From assembly GCF_026151205.1 (NCBI RefSeq), contig NC_087072.1, positions 18,584,103 to 18,648,102 on the forward strand: DNA of 64,000 nucleotides, in the 5' to 3' direction. Below, piece by piece: positions 22,352-33,700 of this stretch. The notes beneath the pieces were generated by a model. That model was not told the origin of the DNA. It ran no database searches and saw only the letters and a program-made list of their open reading frames with translations. Made by a program: the position numbers and the translations under genes. This DNA is from Bolinopsis microptera. Its lineage: Eukaryota; Ctenophora; Tentaculata; Lobata; Bolinopsidae. Numbering within the stretch: position 1 is the stretch's first letter; the number at the start of each line of letters is the position of its first letter.

Positions 22352-25300
22352 ATGAGCAATTTAACGTTTGTTGTTGCTGTCGTGATTTTCACGGCAGTGC
22401 TGCTAGTGCAGACATCTTCAAGCGAGTGCAATCTAAAAAATAAAGCTCTCAAAAGGAAGATAAAGAAGTACCAAAGGAAATGCCTACTGAACGGATTCCA
22501 ATCATCTATCGGCTGTGAAGTAGGAGAAGGACAATTAAGAAAGAAAGCTGCGAAGAAATGTGGCGTGATTGAAGAAACCTTGAAAAAGTGTGACTACTCC
22601 TGCCCAGTTGATGGAAGTTGGAGTGACTACAGTGAATGGACATCTTGCACGGTGCCATGCGGGGGAGGAAGTCAGTCTAGGGACAGATCATGCAGCAACC
22701 CTACCCCAGCGTTTGGTGGAGCTGACTGTGAAGGAAATGCTGAGGAAACACAGAAATGTAACCTTCAAGATTGCCCAGGTTAGATATTACGAATTTGTTC
22801 GATGCTATTAAATATTATTGACAAATTATCATCAAATCTGCAACGAATAGATCATAACAAATATTCTCGAATAAAAAACCAAAACGTGCTTAACTTTGGC
22901 CATTGTTGTTTGTTTATAGAACCCGTCCCCAATCTCGTATTGAAAAAGACTAAACTCAATTCTGAGTGTGAATACTATACTATATATAACTTTATTCAAA
23001 TCAAAAATAGAACATAAAGAACATCTTGATGACCTGATAAGTCACCAAGAGAAAAATAACACTGAATAAACTAAATCATGCTTAACTCTCTCCATGCTTT
23101 TCTATCTGTTGCAAAAAGTCTTAAATGGTATAAATCGTCTGTATTTACAAGTCTAAAGTTTCTGTCATTTAAATCGTTCAAAATAGTTTTTAACAAGTTT
23201 GACTGGTGTCGTCCGACTCTACCTCTCATCAAACTCTGACTCTCTACAGCAAAATGTAAGGCAAGCTGGGCAGGTGAGTTATTATCACTGCGGAGGATGT
23301 GACCGAGCATTCTCCACCGTGCACGAGCAACACGCTCACTTAGTGGAACAACTTCGCAGCGTTTGTATAGAGTCACATTTCGTATGACATTAGGGTAGGT
23401 CATGCCGATGATCGTACGGAGATGATTCCTGTGGCAGACATCAAGTTTTTGAAGGAGTTGTTTAGATGTTGCCCAACTGTTGCAATTATACATCAGTATT
23501 GAAACAACTTGTGCTTCATATATCTTGAGTCGAATCTTCAAGGGTATACGTCTACCTTGTTCCCAGACTTTTTTGTAGTTCTGAAAAGCAATGTTAGCAA
23601 GTATACATCGTCTCTTGACATCTTCGATGCTACACAACTTAGAGCCTAAAGAGATAGATGACCTCCAAGGTTCTCTACCTCTGAGTGTCTCTCCTTTGTT
23701 ATCAACCTCGTTCTTGCTGGCCAGATAGAAGTGGGTGAACTCGGTTTTTGACTCATTGACAAAAAGATTCCACTCTTCCAATATCTCTTTACATATTGGC
23801 AACAAAGACTCCAAATTGCTTTTATCCTCATCAGTAAAATCAACATCATCTGCGTACTCCCACTCGAGGGGTAACAGATTCTCAGCTATGGGAGGGTTAG
23901 GTCTTAGATAGGACATAACAGCACGCAGGTGGTAAAGTGCTGCTGCCAGATATAGAGTGAACAAGTTTCCAGACAAACTGTCGCCTTGAAAAGCTCCAAT
24001 CGTGACAATAAACTCTCCCGATATTGTTGAGTTCACTTTGATCTTCAGTTTAGTATTTGCGAGCAAATACCTTACCAGTCGAATGTCGTCCTCACTACAA
24101 CCAGCATCAGCTAAAATGTCAAGTAATACCGACCTCTTTATGGTATCGAAAGCAGAGGACATGTCAATGCCCATCTTATGAAGAGACCAGCGTTTTTCCT
24201 TGACAACTGACACTAGTATTCGCTGGGTCCAAACGATATTTGCACAACTATGGCCAGGTTTATAGGCATTCTGCCAAGGACCAGTGTACTGAGATACTTG
24301 CCTTTGGATGCGCTTTAAGACTATCATGGACAATATCTTTCTAGTACCGTTTAGTAGGCAAAGTGGGCGCAAACTCTTAGGGGGGCCTAGTGGCTTTCCA
24401 GGTTTTTGGAGCGGAGTAAGGTATCCCTCTGTGAAAGAAGGTACATGTTCATGGAGCTCAAAGGATCGATTAGTAAGTTGTGCAAATGTGGAAAAAAAGA
24501 TTTCAGGAGAGTGTTTGAGAAATTCGTTTGGGATCCCATCTGGTCCAACAGCTTTACCGTTCTTGAGTTTCTTGGCCGCAAGCTCAACTTCAAACGCTGT
24601 AATGGGGTTTTGAAGGGGCCTAGGGTTACCTGTGATGATAGCTAAGTAATTGATTCCTGGGTTGCAGAGTCTTCCTGATTCCTCAGTGTTCATCAAACAT
24701 TTTTCGAAATTGATTTTATAGTTGTTTCTAACAGCTCACAGCTGCTTTTGGTCCCATGGGAAAATATTGTTCTTAGCCGAAATTATCTCCAGTCAAAGAT
24801 TAGCACTTATGTGTTATGTAATTGTATCGCGTGAGCGATTTTCAATCGTGCGCCCTGAAAATCGAGTCTATCTTCTCCTGCATTTTTTGAACAATCACCC
24901 TGAAACTTTCAGGATATGTTCTAGGGATCCTTTAGAAGAGACCAATCAAGCCGAATTCTGAGATAGACCTTAGAAATTTTTTATATGATTTTGAAAATCT
25001 TGGACCTCATTTTTTGACGATTTTTCCCCATTAAACAAGCGAAGAGAATAATAATAATAATAAAATTTGGTAGCTTAAACACAAACTCTAAGCCCAGTGG
25101 ATAAACCACAAAACTTATGCTCTATTGTGTGAAACAAAGATACTAGATCAAGATAACTATCAAGGAGTGTATGCATAGGACATAAAAAGTTTTGGAACGA
25201 AGATGACATGCTTATGAAGCGAGCTAACAGTCTAATTGCTAATAAGTTCAAAAATATCGTGACATTAGGTTGCATCCTAAACAGTTTAAGCAAATAACAT

Positions 25301-27882
25301 AAAGTTATATTGTCAATTAATCGCTCATGCCATAACTTTTCTTAAACAGGTGAGTTTTTAATAATGTTTTGAACAGATCAACATCAGAACAAGTCTTAAT
25401 TTCAATTGGTAGTTGGTTCCAGATTTTCGGAGCAACAGTCTGAAACGCTCTTGGGTGCGATCTTGTAGATCCGACAGGTAGGTGTAAGGAGGAAGTTCTT
25501 CTGCTACTCGAACTAACAAATGTTACTAGATCACACAGATATGCAGGAGCAACACCATTGACTGCTTTGAAAATCAGTAAACATAACTTAAACTCAATCC
25601 TTTCCTTCACTTTGAGCCAATGAAGGGATTTGAGCTTCTCCTCGACTGAGTCTCTCTTCTTTAATCCAAAAACCAGACGGCATGCTCGGTTCTGAATGTT
25701 CTGCAGCTGCGTAATTGAGGCTTGACTACAACCATAGTAAAGCGCATTGCAGTAGTCAAGCGATGAGATTACAATTGCTTGAGTCAGTGTTCCCATCTGT
25801 TTGGTTGTGAGGAACGTTTTCATCTTAGCAAGGTCTCTTAGTTTCAGAAAACACGATGTTTTAAGTTGCTTGATTTGCTCACCAAAGTTTAGTTGACAGT
25901 CGAGACGAAATCTGAGGTTCCTTGCAACAGGTGACAGCCTGACACACGTCTCAGAGTTAACAAACACGCCCCCTATAGACAGCTGCTGGAGAACAAGCGG
26001 TGTCCCAAAAACAAGAATCTCAGTTTTTCCTGCATTGAGCTGTAGATAATGTTTTTTCATCCAGTCATTAATTTCTTGGAAAGATTTGGGAACATCGTTG
26101 AAAAGGACGGTGGGCTCCTCGTTTGGCTTGAAACTTTTATACAGCTGATGATCGTCGGCGTAACCCTGGATGGAGAAGTTCAAATCATGTGCTGCTGAGT
26201 ACAAAGAGCGAATGTAGATGTTAGAGAACATAATTGGCGGGCAATTTGGCCGGTAACCAGTTTTAGTAGAAAAAAATTATAGGCTCTGGTGCTCTGCTAC
26301 GGTGAACATGAACATGTGAACTAGGGATGAAACAAGGATTTTCCGCGGTATTAAACTAAAGTGAACTGGTGAACTTAGAAGCTGAGATATACGGCGAATG
26401 GATTAAATGAAAACTTATACAACCTATGAAAGATGGAAATGGATCAAAATAATGTATGAAATGAAAGGACGTGTGAGAATGAGTGCCTCTTAAGATGGCA
26501 CAGAATGAATCTGCACAATTAAGTCTGCGTGTGAAAGAAGATACGTATATTAAAGTCATTATTGTAACGGTAATATATTAGAACCAGACAGAAACAAAGT
26601 GTGAAGGGCCTGAACGTATATAATATATATGTAGTCCCAAGAGAGTTTTCAGGATAGAAGGTTCAGTTCAGAGATATTGGTGCTGGAGGATAAGTTGCCA
26701 AATTCTCCTGGAGTAGCATCTTCTAATGATTGATATGAACTGACACGTCATTAGTGACTGGATGACACTAAATATGATGTTGTAATATTATGGTGAAGCC
26801 GAAAGACTGAAACTGAAAGTTGTGAGCGATAGAGTTGTTTTAAAACAACACTGGAATATTCAGATATTTGATTGTGTTACAAAATTTTCAATAGAGGTCT
26901 TTGTTGTCTTTATCGTAGTAGTTCCATTATGATGTCTGGTAGGACTCTTTCTTTATCCTATTACGTCGTGTCACCATTCAAGATACTATCTAAGGATGTC
27001 TCAAAACATAGTGCTAATATACTTAGCCAAAATCGCTCTCTCAAAAACCGCTCTCTCCGTTGACAGTTATTATAGAGAGAGCCACAATTAGAGGAGCACT
27101 GAAAAACGCAACGCACGGAAAATTACAAATTGGAACTTCCGCCGTCACTGGTCTAATCTATATTTCAATCCTTCGGCTTCCTGTAATTGTAACAAGTATG
27201 GTTGTTGGAAATGGAATGTCCGAAGTAAGATAAAAATGTGAACAGTAGTCTAGTGCAGTTATACATTAGTGTCTTGTGCGCCAGGTTCAGTATTAAAATT
27301 TTAACTAATCACTCTGTTTCAGAGTGGACACCCATCTTCAACTCAACATCCAACATGGTCGGACCCTTCACCTCCTCAAACCTCCCAGTATTTAAGTTGA
27401 AGTTCACTGAAAATAAAGTGGCAGACAAAAGACTATACCTGAGTGTAAACGTCAACCTGTACAATGGAAATGGAATAAAACTTGGTCATACAAACTTCAT
27501 TATCAATGCCGGAATTGTGGATGAAGAGGTTCAGGTAACGGCTTACAAACGGTTCTATTTCGATGGACCATGGTCAGGAAACAGAAGTTGCTCAGAGACT
27601 CTCAACTCGGACTATCTTGAAGATTTTAACTTTGAGATGGTTACTTCAGTTGGATCGGAGGATATGTTCCAGATCACAACATCTAGCGGAGAGAGCCACA
27701 GTGAGAGTATGGGAGACTGCAGCAGCTACTCTACCTGGCAGGACATGTTGCTGGAGGCTGAGAGTGCTGATTTGGGGATGATCACCTGGCTGAGCGACCT
27801 GCCCGACTACTTTACTACTGAGTACACCGTGACGCCAGATTATTCAACTGATAACCAAACAGGTAAAACTCCTTCTAGATAG
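22352..27882 (+). CDS. Secreted thrombospondin type-1 repeat protein (328 residues)
   Basis: Exon 1 (22352-22778) and exon 2 (27323-27882) join in phase, giving 328 residues. Residues 1-26 are a signal peptide (hydrophobic VVAVVIFTAVLLVQ). Residues 27-85 are basic and Cys-bearing. A TSP type-1 repeat spans about 88-143: WSDYSEWTSCTVPCGGG, QSRDRSCSNP, six conserved Cys and a closing CNLQDCP. Exon 2 adds about 180 residues of a mainly beta-type, acidic-ended segment (LYLSVNVNLYNGNGIKLG, CSSYSTWQDMLLEAES) that I do not recognise; a CS...C pair may form a disulphide. Such proteins act outside the cell in adhesion or matrix. The stop at 27880 follows a possible donor (CAG/GTAAAA at 27863), so more exons could exist. 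The 4.5-kb intron holds two LINE fragments on the opposite strand. Confidence 0.7.
23071..24696 (-). pseudogene. LINE C: reverse transcriptase fragment, intact frame (541 codons)
   Basis: The minus-strand ORF begins within the RT domain: KAVGPDGIPNEFLK, PLQKPGKPLGP, GIDMSSAFDTIKRS, IGAFQGDSLSGN, WEYADDVDFTDED, LFVNESKTEF and the LINE-type C-terminus RARWRMLGHILRSDNN. It is the same family as LINE B, roughly half identical by eye. No endonuclease is present, so it is 5' truncated, yet the remaining frame is unbroken. Lies antisense within the TSP1 gene intron. Confidence 0.85.
24690..25030. repeat. Dispersed repeat, copy 2 (pair with 18420-18760)
   Basis: Adjoins the 5' end of LINE C. Its match to 18420 starts at the same point where LINE C sequence ends, so the LINE probably inserted at or within a copy of this repeat, or the repeat is the junction itself. 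Confidence 0.8.
25317..26231 (-). pseudogene. LINE D: CR1/Rex-like reverse transcriptase C-terminus
   Basis: 304 codons on the minus strand starting just before the catalytic box GYADDHQLYKSF, then LQLNAGKTEILVFG, SSLDYCNALYYGCS, IQNRACRLVFGLKKRD, LHWLKVKERIEFKLCLL and NGVAPAYLCDLV. This C-terminal series is characteristic of CR1/L2/Rex-type LINEs of the jockey superfamily. 5' truncated at about 26240. An (AAT)n tract at 25049-25063 may be its 3' tail. Different clade from LINEs A, B, C and E. Confidence 0.88.
26240..27322 (+). other. Rest of the TSP1 intron
   Basis: No element or exon recognised; the acceptor CTCTGTTTCAG at 27312-27322 closes the intron. Confidence 0.5.
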
Positions 27883-28119
27883 ATTTAGCGGGAATATACG
27901 ACATAGTCTTCTTTGGTCGATTTAGCGGGAATATAGAGCACAGTCAACAATCACCTGCACCAGTATCTCCCACAGTCCCACGTGTAAACCAGCTAAATGT
28001 CTACAAAACATGACTCAAATTATTTGTCTATTCACATATTATGACGTAATCATTTTTTTGGTAATTCTTGAATTCTTTTGACATAAAGAATTCACCACTA
28101 AAATAATCTTATATATTAT

Positions 28120-28310
28120 TTAACTTTTTCTTAAAAACTTGCTTTCACAAATTCCGCTCTTTAGGAGCATAATAATCCCAAAAACTCATTTGACTTGAGC
28201 TAGCTTATCTTACTTAGAATAAAACCTTTTTTAGCTGACAAGAAAATATTGAATATTCATATTTAAGCATGTTATTGTTTATTGTTTACAACTAGTAAAT
28301 GGATATTGTG
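28120..28310. repeat. Dispersed repeat, copy 2 (pair with 21197-21380)
   Basis: See 21197-21380: same order and orientation. The surrounding 27883-28940 has no supported gene; AATAAA at 28591 is a candidate poly(A) site for the TSP1 gene. Confidence 0.75.
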
Positions 28311-28942
28311 ATGTTTTCTTGCAACTTTTCGTGTTTTATTTCGCAAAAATTGCATCTCAGAATGTTGACGAGGTTTCAAAATTACATATCAACGTCAAAG
28401 AAGATATGAAAGTCGTAACATTTCAATTAAAAACAGTACTATGATATTGAAGGGCTGGAGCCTGGAATACCACTGAATTTAATTACTCGTGTGAATCATC
28501 ATAAGATCATAGACATTACGTACATTCTCAAAGTACAAACTGTCACCCCAATCGATAACTCTCAAGCATCAATGCCTTTTTGTGCTTTCGAATAAATAAC
28601 TAAAAAAGTGTGCTCATTTTCACATCTCTAATATCGCCAACTTTTGTTCAAACCTCTTGTCCCCTCTTGTAGCAGACCAATAGTTCCACACGTCCATACA
28701 GCAACCTATAAACCCATCCTCAGTTTCTTGTCACAATGATCAATGATGCTTAATGATAAGAGCGATTGTCTGCAAGCTGTAAAAACTTTACAGTGTCCAG
28801 TCATTAAACACCAATACGTAAGCGAGGTGCTGCTCTCTGCAGCTCAGAAACTCTCTGCAGTTATCACATAATATGCATTATGCAGTAGTCACGTGATTTA
28901 TGCAGCAACACCAACACCAATAGCACCACCAGAAGCATCATA

Positions 28943-29133
28943 CAGTAAAACCCAGATTTACCGCAAACCCCGATTTACGGCAAACCCCGATTTACCGCAA
29001 ACCCCGATTTACGGCAAACCCCGATTTACCGCAAACCCCAATTTACCGCCAACCTCGATTTACCGCGGATGTTACCTTTCCCCCGCGGATGTTTCCCTTC
29101 CTGCAAACTCTGCGTTAAATCTGCGTTTTACTG
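28943..29133. mobile_element. 191-bp MITE with internal 17-bp minisatellite
   Basis: Ends CAGTAAAACCCAGATTTA and, inverted, TAAATCTGCGTTTTACTG, flanked by TA on each side, as for pogo/Tigger-type elements. Inside, a 17-base unit (CCCGATTTACCGCAAAC and ..ACGGCAAAC variants) repeats about seven times between 28950 and 29070 and is built from the inverted-repeat sequence itself. Confidence 0.75.
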
Positions 29134-29960
29134 TATCAATTCATCGGGTAAAGTTCCATGGTATGATGTGGATAAAGAGGAAAAGATTATAAACTATTAT
29201 GATCTGAACATGTTATGACCCCAGACAAGCAAAATTACAATCTCGCCTGTTGGCTCTCGACAGAATGAGGTTGGCATTCAAATATATGGGCCTTCTGTCT
29301 GGAGGGAAGAATGCTAACGTTAAGAATGGTATTCAAATGTCTGCCAGACTTTGGGGCCGGAGTGATATGATCCACCATATACGTCATCAAGTAATTAACA
29401 TGCAAGCTTGAAGCTTGTGGCGTATAATTAGTGATGTGATCCATGGATTGCTGCTGTAGATATATCCGTCAGAATCAAGCACCTGTTGACATCCTCTGAA
29501 ACCGTTGAGGAACTTGGAGAAGGTAGGCATGACTGTTGATAGAATGCGATACTACTACCTTCTATCACCCAATATTTATACCTAGAACACTAGATCGGCT
29601 CACTCCCCTTGCATGCCTTTGACACGTACGTCTCACATCTCTTGATACGAGAACCCCCTCTTTAGCGAGAGCTCCCGTCCCTTATGTGATCTACGAGTCG
29701 AGCAGTCAGATTGGTGACGTGATCTGACCCCTCTTTGGGGGCCGGTTCAGTTTCCGGTCCCAAAGTCTCCCAGTGATTCAAATTGCATCCTTAAAGAATG
29801 CAAGGGACAAGTTTTTGGCAGAATACCGGCAGTTAGCCAAGTCTGAAGTCTACCGCTGTCAATGCATTCATAACATCACAGTTTTGTCATTTTCCTTATC
29901 TAATCAACAGCTTAATTTTAATTCATAAGAATTGGAACCAATCGTAATCATAATATTAAT
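29134..29960. other. Gene-free stretch
   Basis: No supported gene. Moderately GC-rich with short inverted pieces (for example CCCTCTTTGGGGG). May be part of the decayed element whose coding remnant follows. Confidence 0.4.
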
Positions 29961-29963
29961 CAC

Positions 29964-30180
29964 TTGCTCGTGTTAGGTCCACATTTTGGAGGACCGCTTC
30001 GTTGAACAGATACAGTTGTGGGGTATGTTCAGTGGATCCTGGAACAAGTAGGGTGGGGAGAGTACACATGCTCTCTTCAACAGACACGAACACATGACAA
30101 CCACTATAGGGACTACGAGGAAAGAGTCGTGAAAATTTGTGAACTTACGACACGAAAGTATCTTCTTAAGGTTAAATCTA
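29964..30180 (+). pseudogene. Decayed repeat-borne gene, copy 2 (LEDH / GGESTHA domain)
   Basis: The plus-strand frame reads HILEDRFVEQIQLWG, then a degraded GSWNK, a stop and GGESTHALFNR. This matches the block KLH-LEDH...KFNKQGGESLHAMIN at 15606-15850. Frame breaks make it a pseudogene. Confidence 0.5.
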
Positions 30181-30742
30181 AGCAAAATGACATATTCAAA
30201 TATCGTATTATCGTATGTTTTGTTATTATTTTAAATTATTTCTCGTTGTTTTATCTTTGCATAAGTAATATTTTTTGGTGTTCAGTAATGTTTTAAAATG
30301 TGATATAATTTTTGTATTCGTAATTATTTTTGTTACAGAAGGAATATATTTAATTTAGTCTGAGGATTCCTCATTCTAACCTGTCTAAACCCTGTACATA
30401 ACATGAAGACTTTGTTGTAAAAGCATTAATACTATAATTTCTGTTAATCGGATCAAGGGACGATTCTAGTTTCACTATTACTTTTATTAGTCCTAATCAA
30501 TATACCAGCTTTGGCACATTAGACCAACTTCTAATTGAAGCTAATATAGCCAATATTAAATACAACATCGAAAGTGACATTTGCCACTAATTGATGGAAA
30601 ACGCAGATCGATTAATTATTATCTATATTAAAATTCTTCCAAAATGTCTCTTTCTATTGTAATGATTTTCCATTTATCGAAGCTTTTCTTCGGTAAATCA
30701 ACTTCCCAATGTAATAACATGCACATTGTAAGATTGTTAGCA
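30181..30742. other. Upstream region of the actinin-like gene
   Basis: AT-rich with no exon seen. Promoter and 5' UTR of the following gene should lie here, but no core promoter motif can be assigned. Confidence 0.4.
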
Positions 30743-33700
30743 ATGTCTGACGACTTCATAGTGTACCATCAAGCTAGTGATCAGCCCTATTCGGAGGGGT
30801 TTGTGGTGCACGGTGCTGGGGATAGTGATGACGAACACTCTCAGCAGGTCTAAACTTTAAATAGTTGGTTATGTATGTAAAATGAGATTGGGTGCTACTG
30901 TGATGATTTCGTGATATATATCCATTATCCAGACATTACATTTCTTCTTTAACAAACCGATTCGTTTGCAGCTCTTAGAGTCGGTGGAACTTGAGCATTT
31001 TATTAGTGATGTGTACTACGGGGAATTTCTGGGAAAGAGAAAAGGAGCGAAGTTTGTATCAAGTATCATTTCGTGGATGAATCATCACATGCCTTTTGGT
31101 AAGCCACACAGTTCTTGTCAAGTTCTTTTTGGTTCTGTAAAAGCTAATTCAAGATGCTTTGTACATAAGAGAATTTAACAACCCGTTCACAGTATTGAAA
31201 ACGATCATCACTTTGACCGGCTTATAAATTTAATGATTATTGATCAAACTTAGTTTTTAAACTTAGTTATTTAACAAGAATTGCGCCCGTTGTTTCGTTT
31301 TGGCGGACGCTAGATTTCCATTCCACATTTACTATAAATTTAAGTATAAGCTCCAATCAGCTCACTTCGATTTTCATGATAATAATATTGATAAATTATG
31401 CATCAAATACGGGAAACACTAGAAATTCAGTTCAATTGCCGTATAACTTAACTTGTATCTTAATTCAAGAAATTGTGAGCAAAGGTAAACTATACTCGTG
31501 TACACATCAATACACTACGCGTGCCACGTACAAATTGGGCGTATTACCTAATAGTAATATTATACATAACATCATATACATTAAAACACAGTCGCGCCGC
31601 GCATTCATAGATCACAGGCTATCTATACATCACATCTCCGCAAGCAATCCTCGCGCGCGCGCAACTTTTACGTTGCTTGGTAACATACGGAAGTACCCAC
31701 GACATGTTCAGACCCGCCTACCGCTATCTCCAAAATCCACGTTTTTCTGCAAAAACCTCCATTCGTAACCTTCCACTTTAAATTTTTACAAAATGGTGGA
31801 TGGAAAAAATAAATAAATTCTTTCAGATAAGAAGGTATCTTCTATAGAGGGTGACCTGAGAGATGGGGTGAAACTTTGTGGATTGATAAATGCTCTGAAG
31901 ATGAAGACTGACTTGCCAGTTCCTGCACCTTCTAATGATGAAGAGAAAAAGGAAAACTTGTATCACATTCTCTCATTTCTAGCCTCTGAACAACATATGG
32001 AAGCTGATCATGAAGTTTTTGAATATGCTGCTCAGGATATAGGTATGGTTCATAAATCATTCCTTTACTTGGACTTTCGTGAATGTTCTTAAAAATTGTC
32101 ATATTTCAACCTTATACATGTAGCTGCATTTGTTTATTACGAAAGTTAACAGTTGATCCCATTTCAGTTACTGGTGACACACAAGCAATACTGAGTGTTA
32201 TCCTAAACATAATTCGACATCACGTTATTGATTGTTTAGAGGACCCCGTCCACGGTAGACAGGGAATAGAGCTGCTTGAATACTGGGCACAAGAAGTTGT
32301 GGGCATGTCTGGGAATCTCTTCTGCTCAGACTTTGTCACCACTCATATTGAATCTGATGGTAATCTGGAAAGATTGGCAATCCATCTTAAAGTAGAGCTT
32401 CCGCAATACCTTGGTAAAAACATACTGCATACTACCTTACTCGGGAATATTACAGCGGGTTAATTTATGAATTAATTAATTAATGACCGGGAAAAATATG
32501 GCGGAATTTTCCAAAACCCACCAAGCATCAAAATGTATTACTATTAGTTTACCTTACTCGGGAACATTATAGCGGGTTAATTTATGACTGGGAAAATTAA
32601 TGACCGGGAAAAATATGGCGGAATTTTCCAAAACCCACCACTTTATCCCAGTCATAATATTCCCGAGTAAGGTACATAATTTGCATTAAAATTGTTAAAT
32701 TTCCAATAACCAGACTCAATCCAAAATAACGAATGAATCTATTGTTTGAATATATTTTAGCGTAAAATGAGTTATATTTGTGAATTGTGATTCATTACCG
32801 CTCGCGCTGTAGAGTCGAAACCAAAACAAAATAATATTTTTTGTTCGCAGATTTTCTGTCCTCCCAAGAAAAAGCGGCCTATTTGGTCGAGTGGTTTGAG
32901 AAAGAGACAGGTATTCCTCCTTTGCTGGATGTTACGATGAAACTAGAAGACGGAGATGCACATTTGAACATGTGGTATCACCTTCTAAGATATATCTGGC
33001 TGGCTGAAATGTATCAGTTTTCTTTGAAAACCAGAAAAGCCAAGGTAGTTGATTTGTCGAAGATGGTCGGGGAAGGGGCAGTTAAATTTAACATGGTAGA
33101 ATCAATAGGTTTTTTCACATTTGACTACGTACAAACTACATATTACCGCATTTCTTACTGCTTCAGACAGTGGGTGAAAACGAAAAACCAACGGCACCTC
33201 AAGACATCATACTGACTGCCATATACACGGCAGAAAAGAGGGAGAGAAACAGAACCATGTTGGTGGACCTGTGTCGAGATGTGTGTGACTGGAGTCAGGA
33301 GAAAATCAGAGTTCTGAAGAAAGAAGTTGCTGCTCTGGCGGGGGCATCTGATATTGGATCTCGGAGTGTCATTCAGCTGGCTGACATCTACACAATGATG
33401 TTAGAATTTTTATATTGTTATTTGTCTAAGCCTGTGCAAGCCTTTTTATCATTTATTTGAGCTTTGTTTATCTATAAATGAATCGGTAATCTGAAGATAC
33501 ATACAGCTATGTGCTGTAGCGATTATTCCCCGCTATCATTTGATTGAAGTGTTGTACAGCTTTGTTTCAACTGTACTAAAATTTTATTCTTAATTTATCC
33601 CACAACGGTATTTTAAAACTCAGGCGGGAGGAGCAGCAGTCGTACAGCGAGAAAAAGATCAATTGTTACAAACTGCACTGTGACGTTCAGCGTAAAGCAC

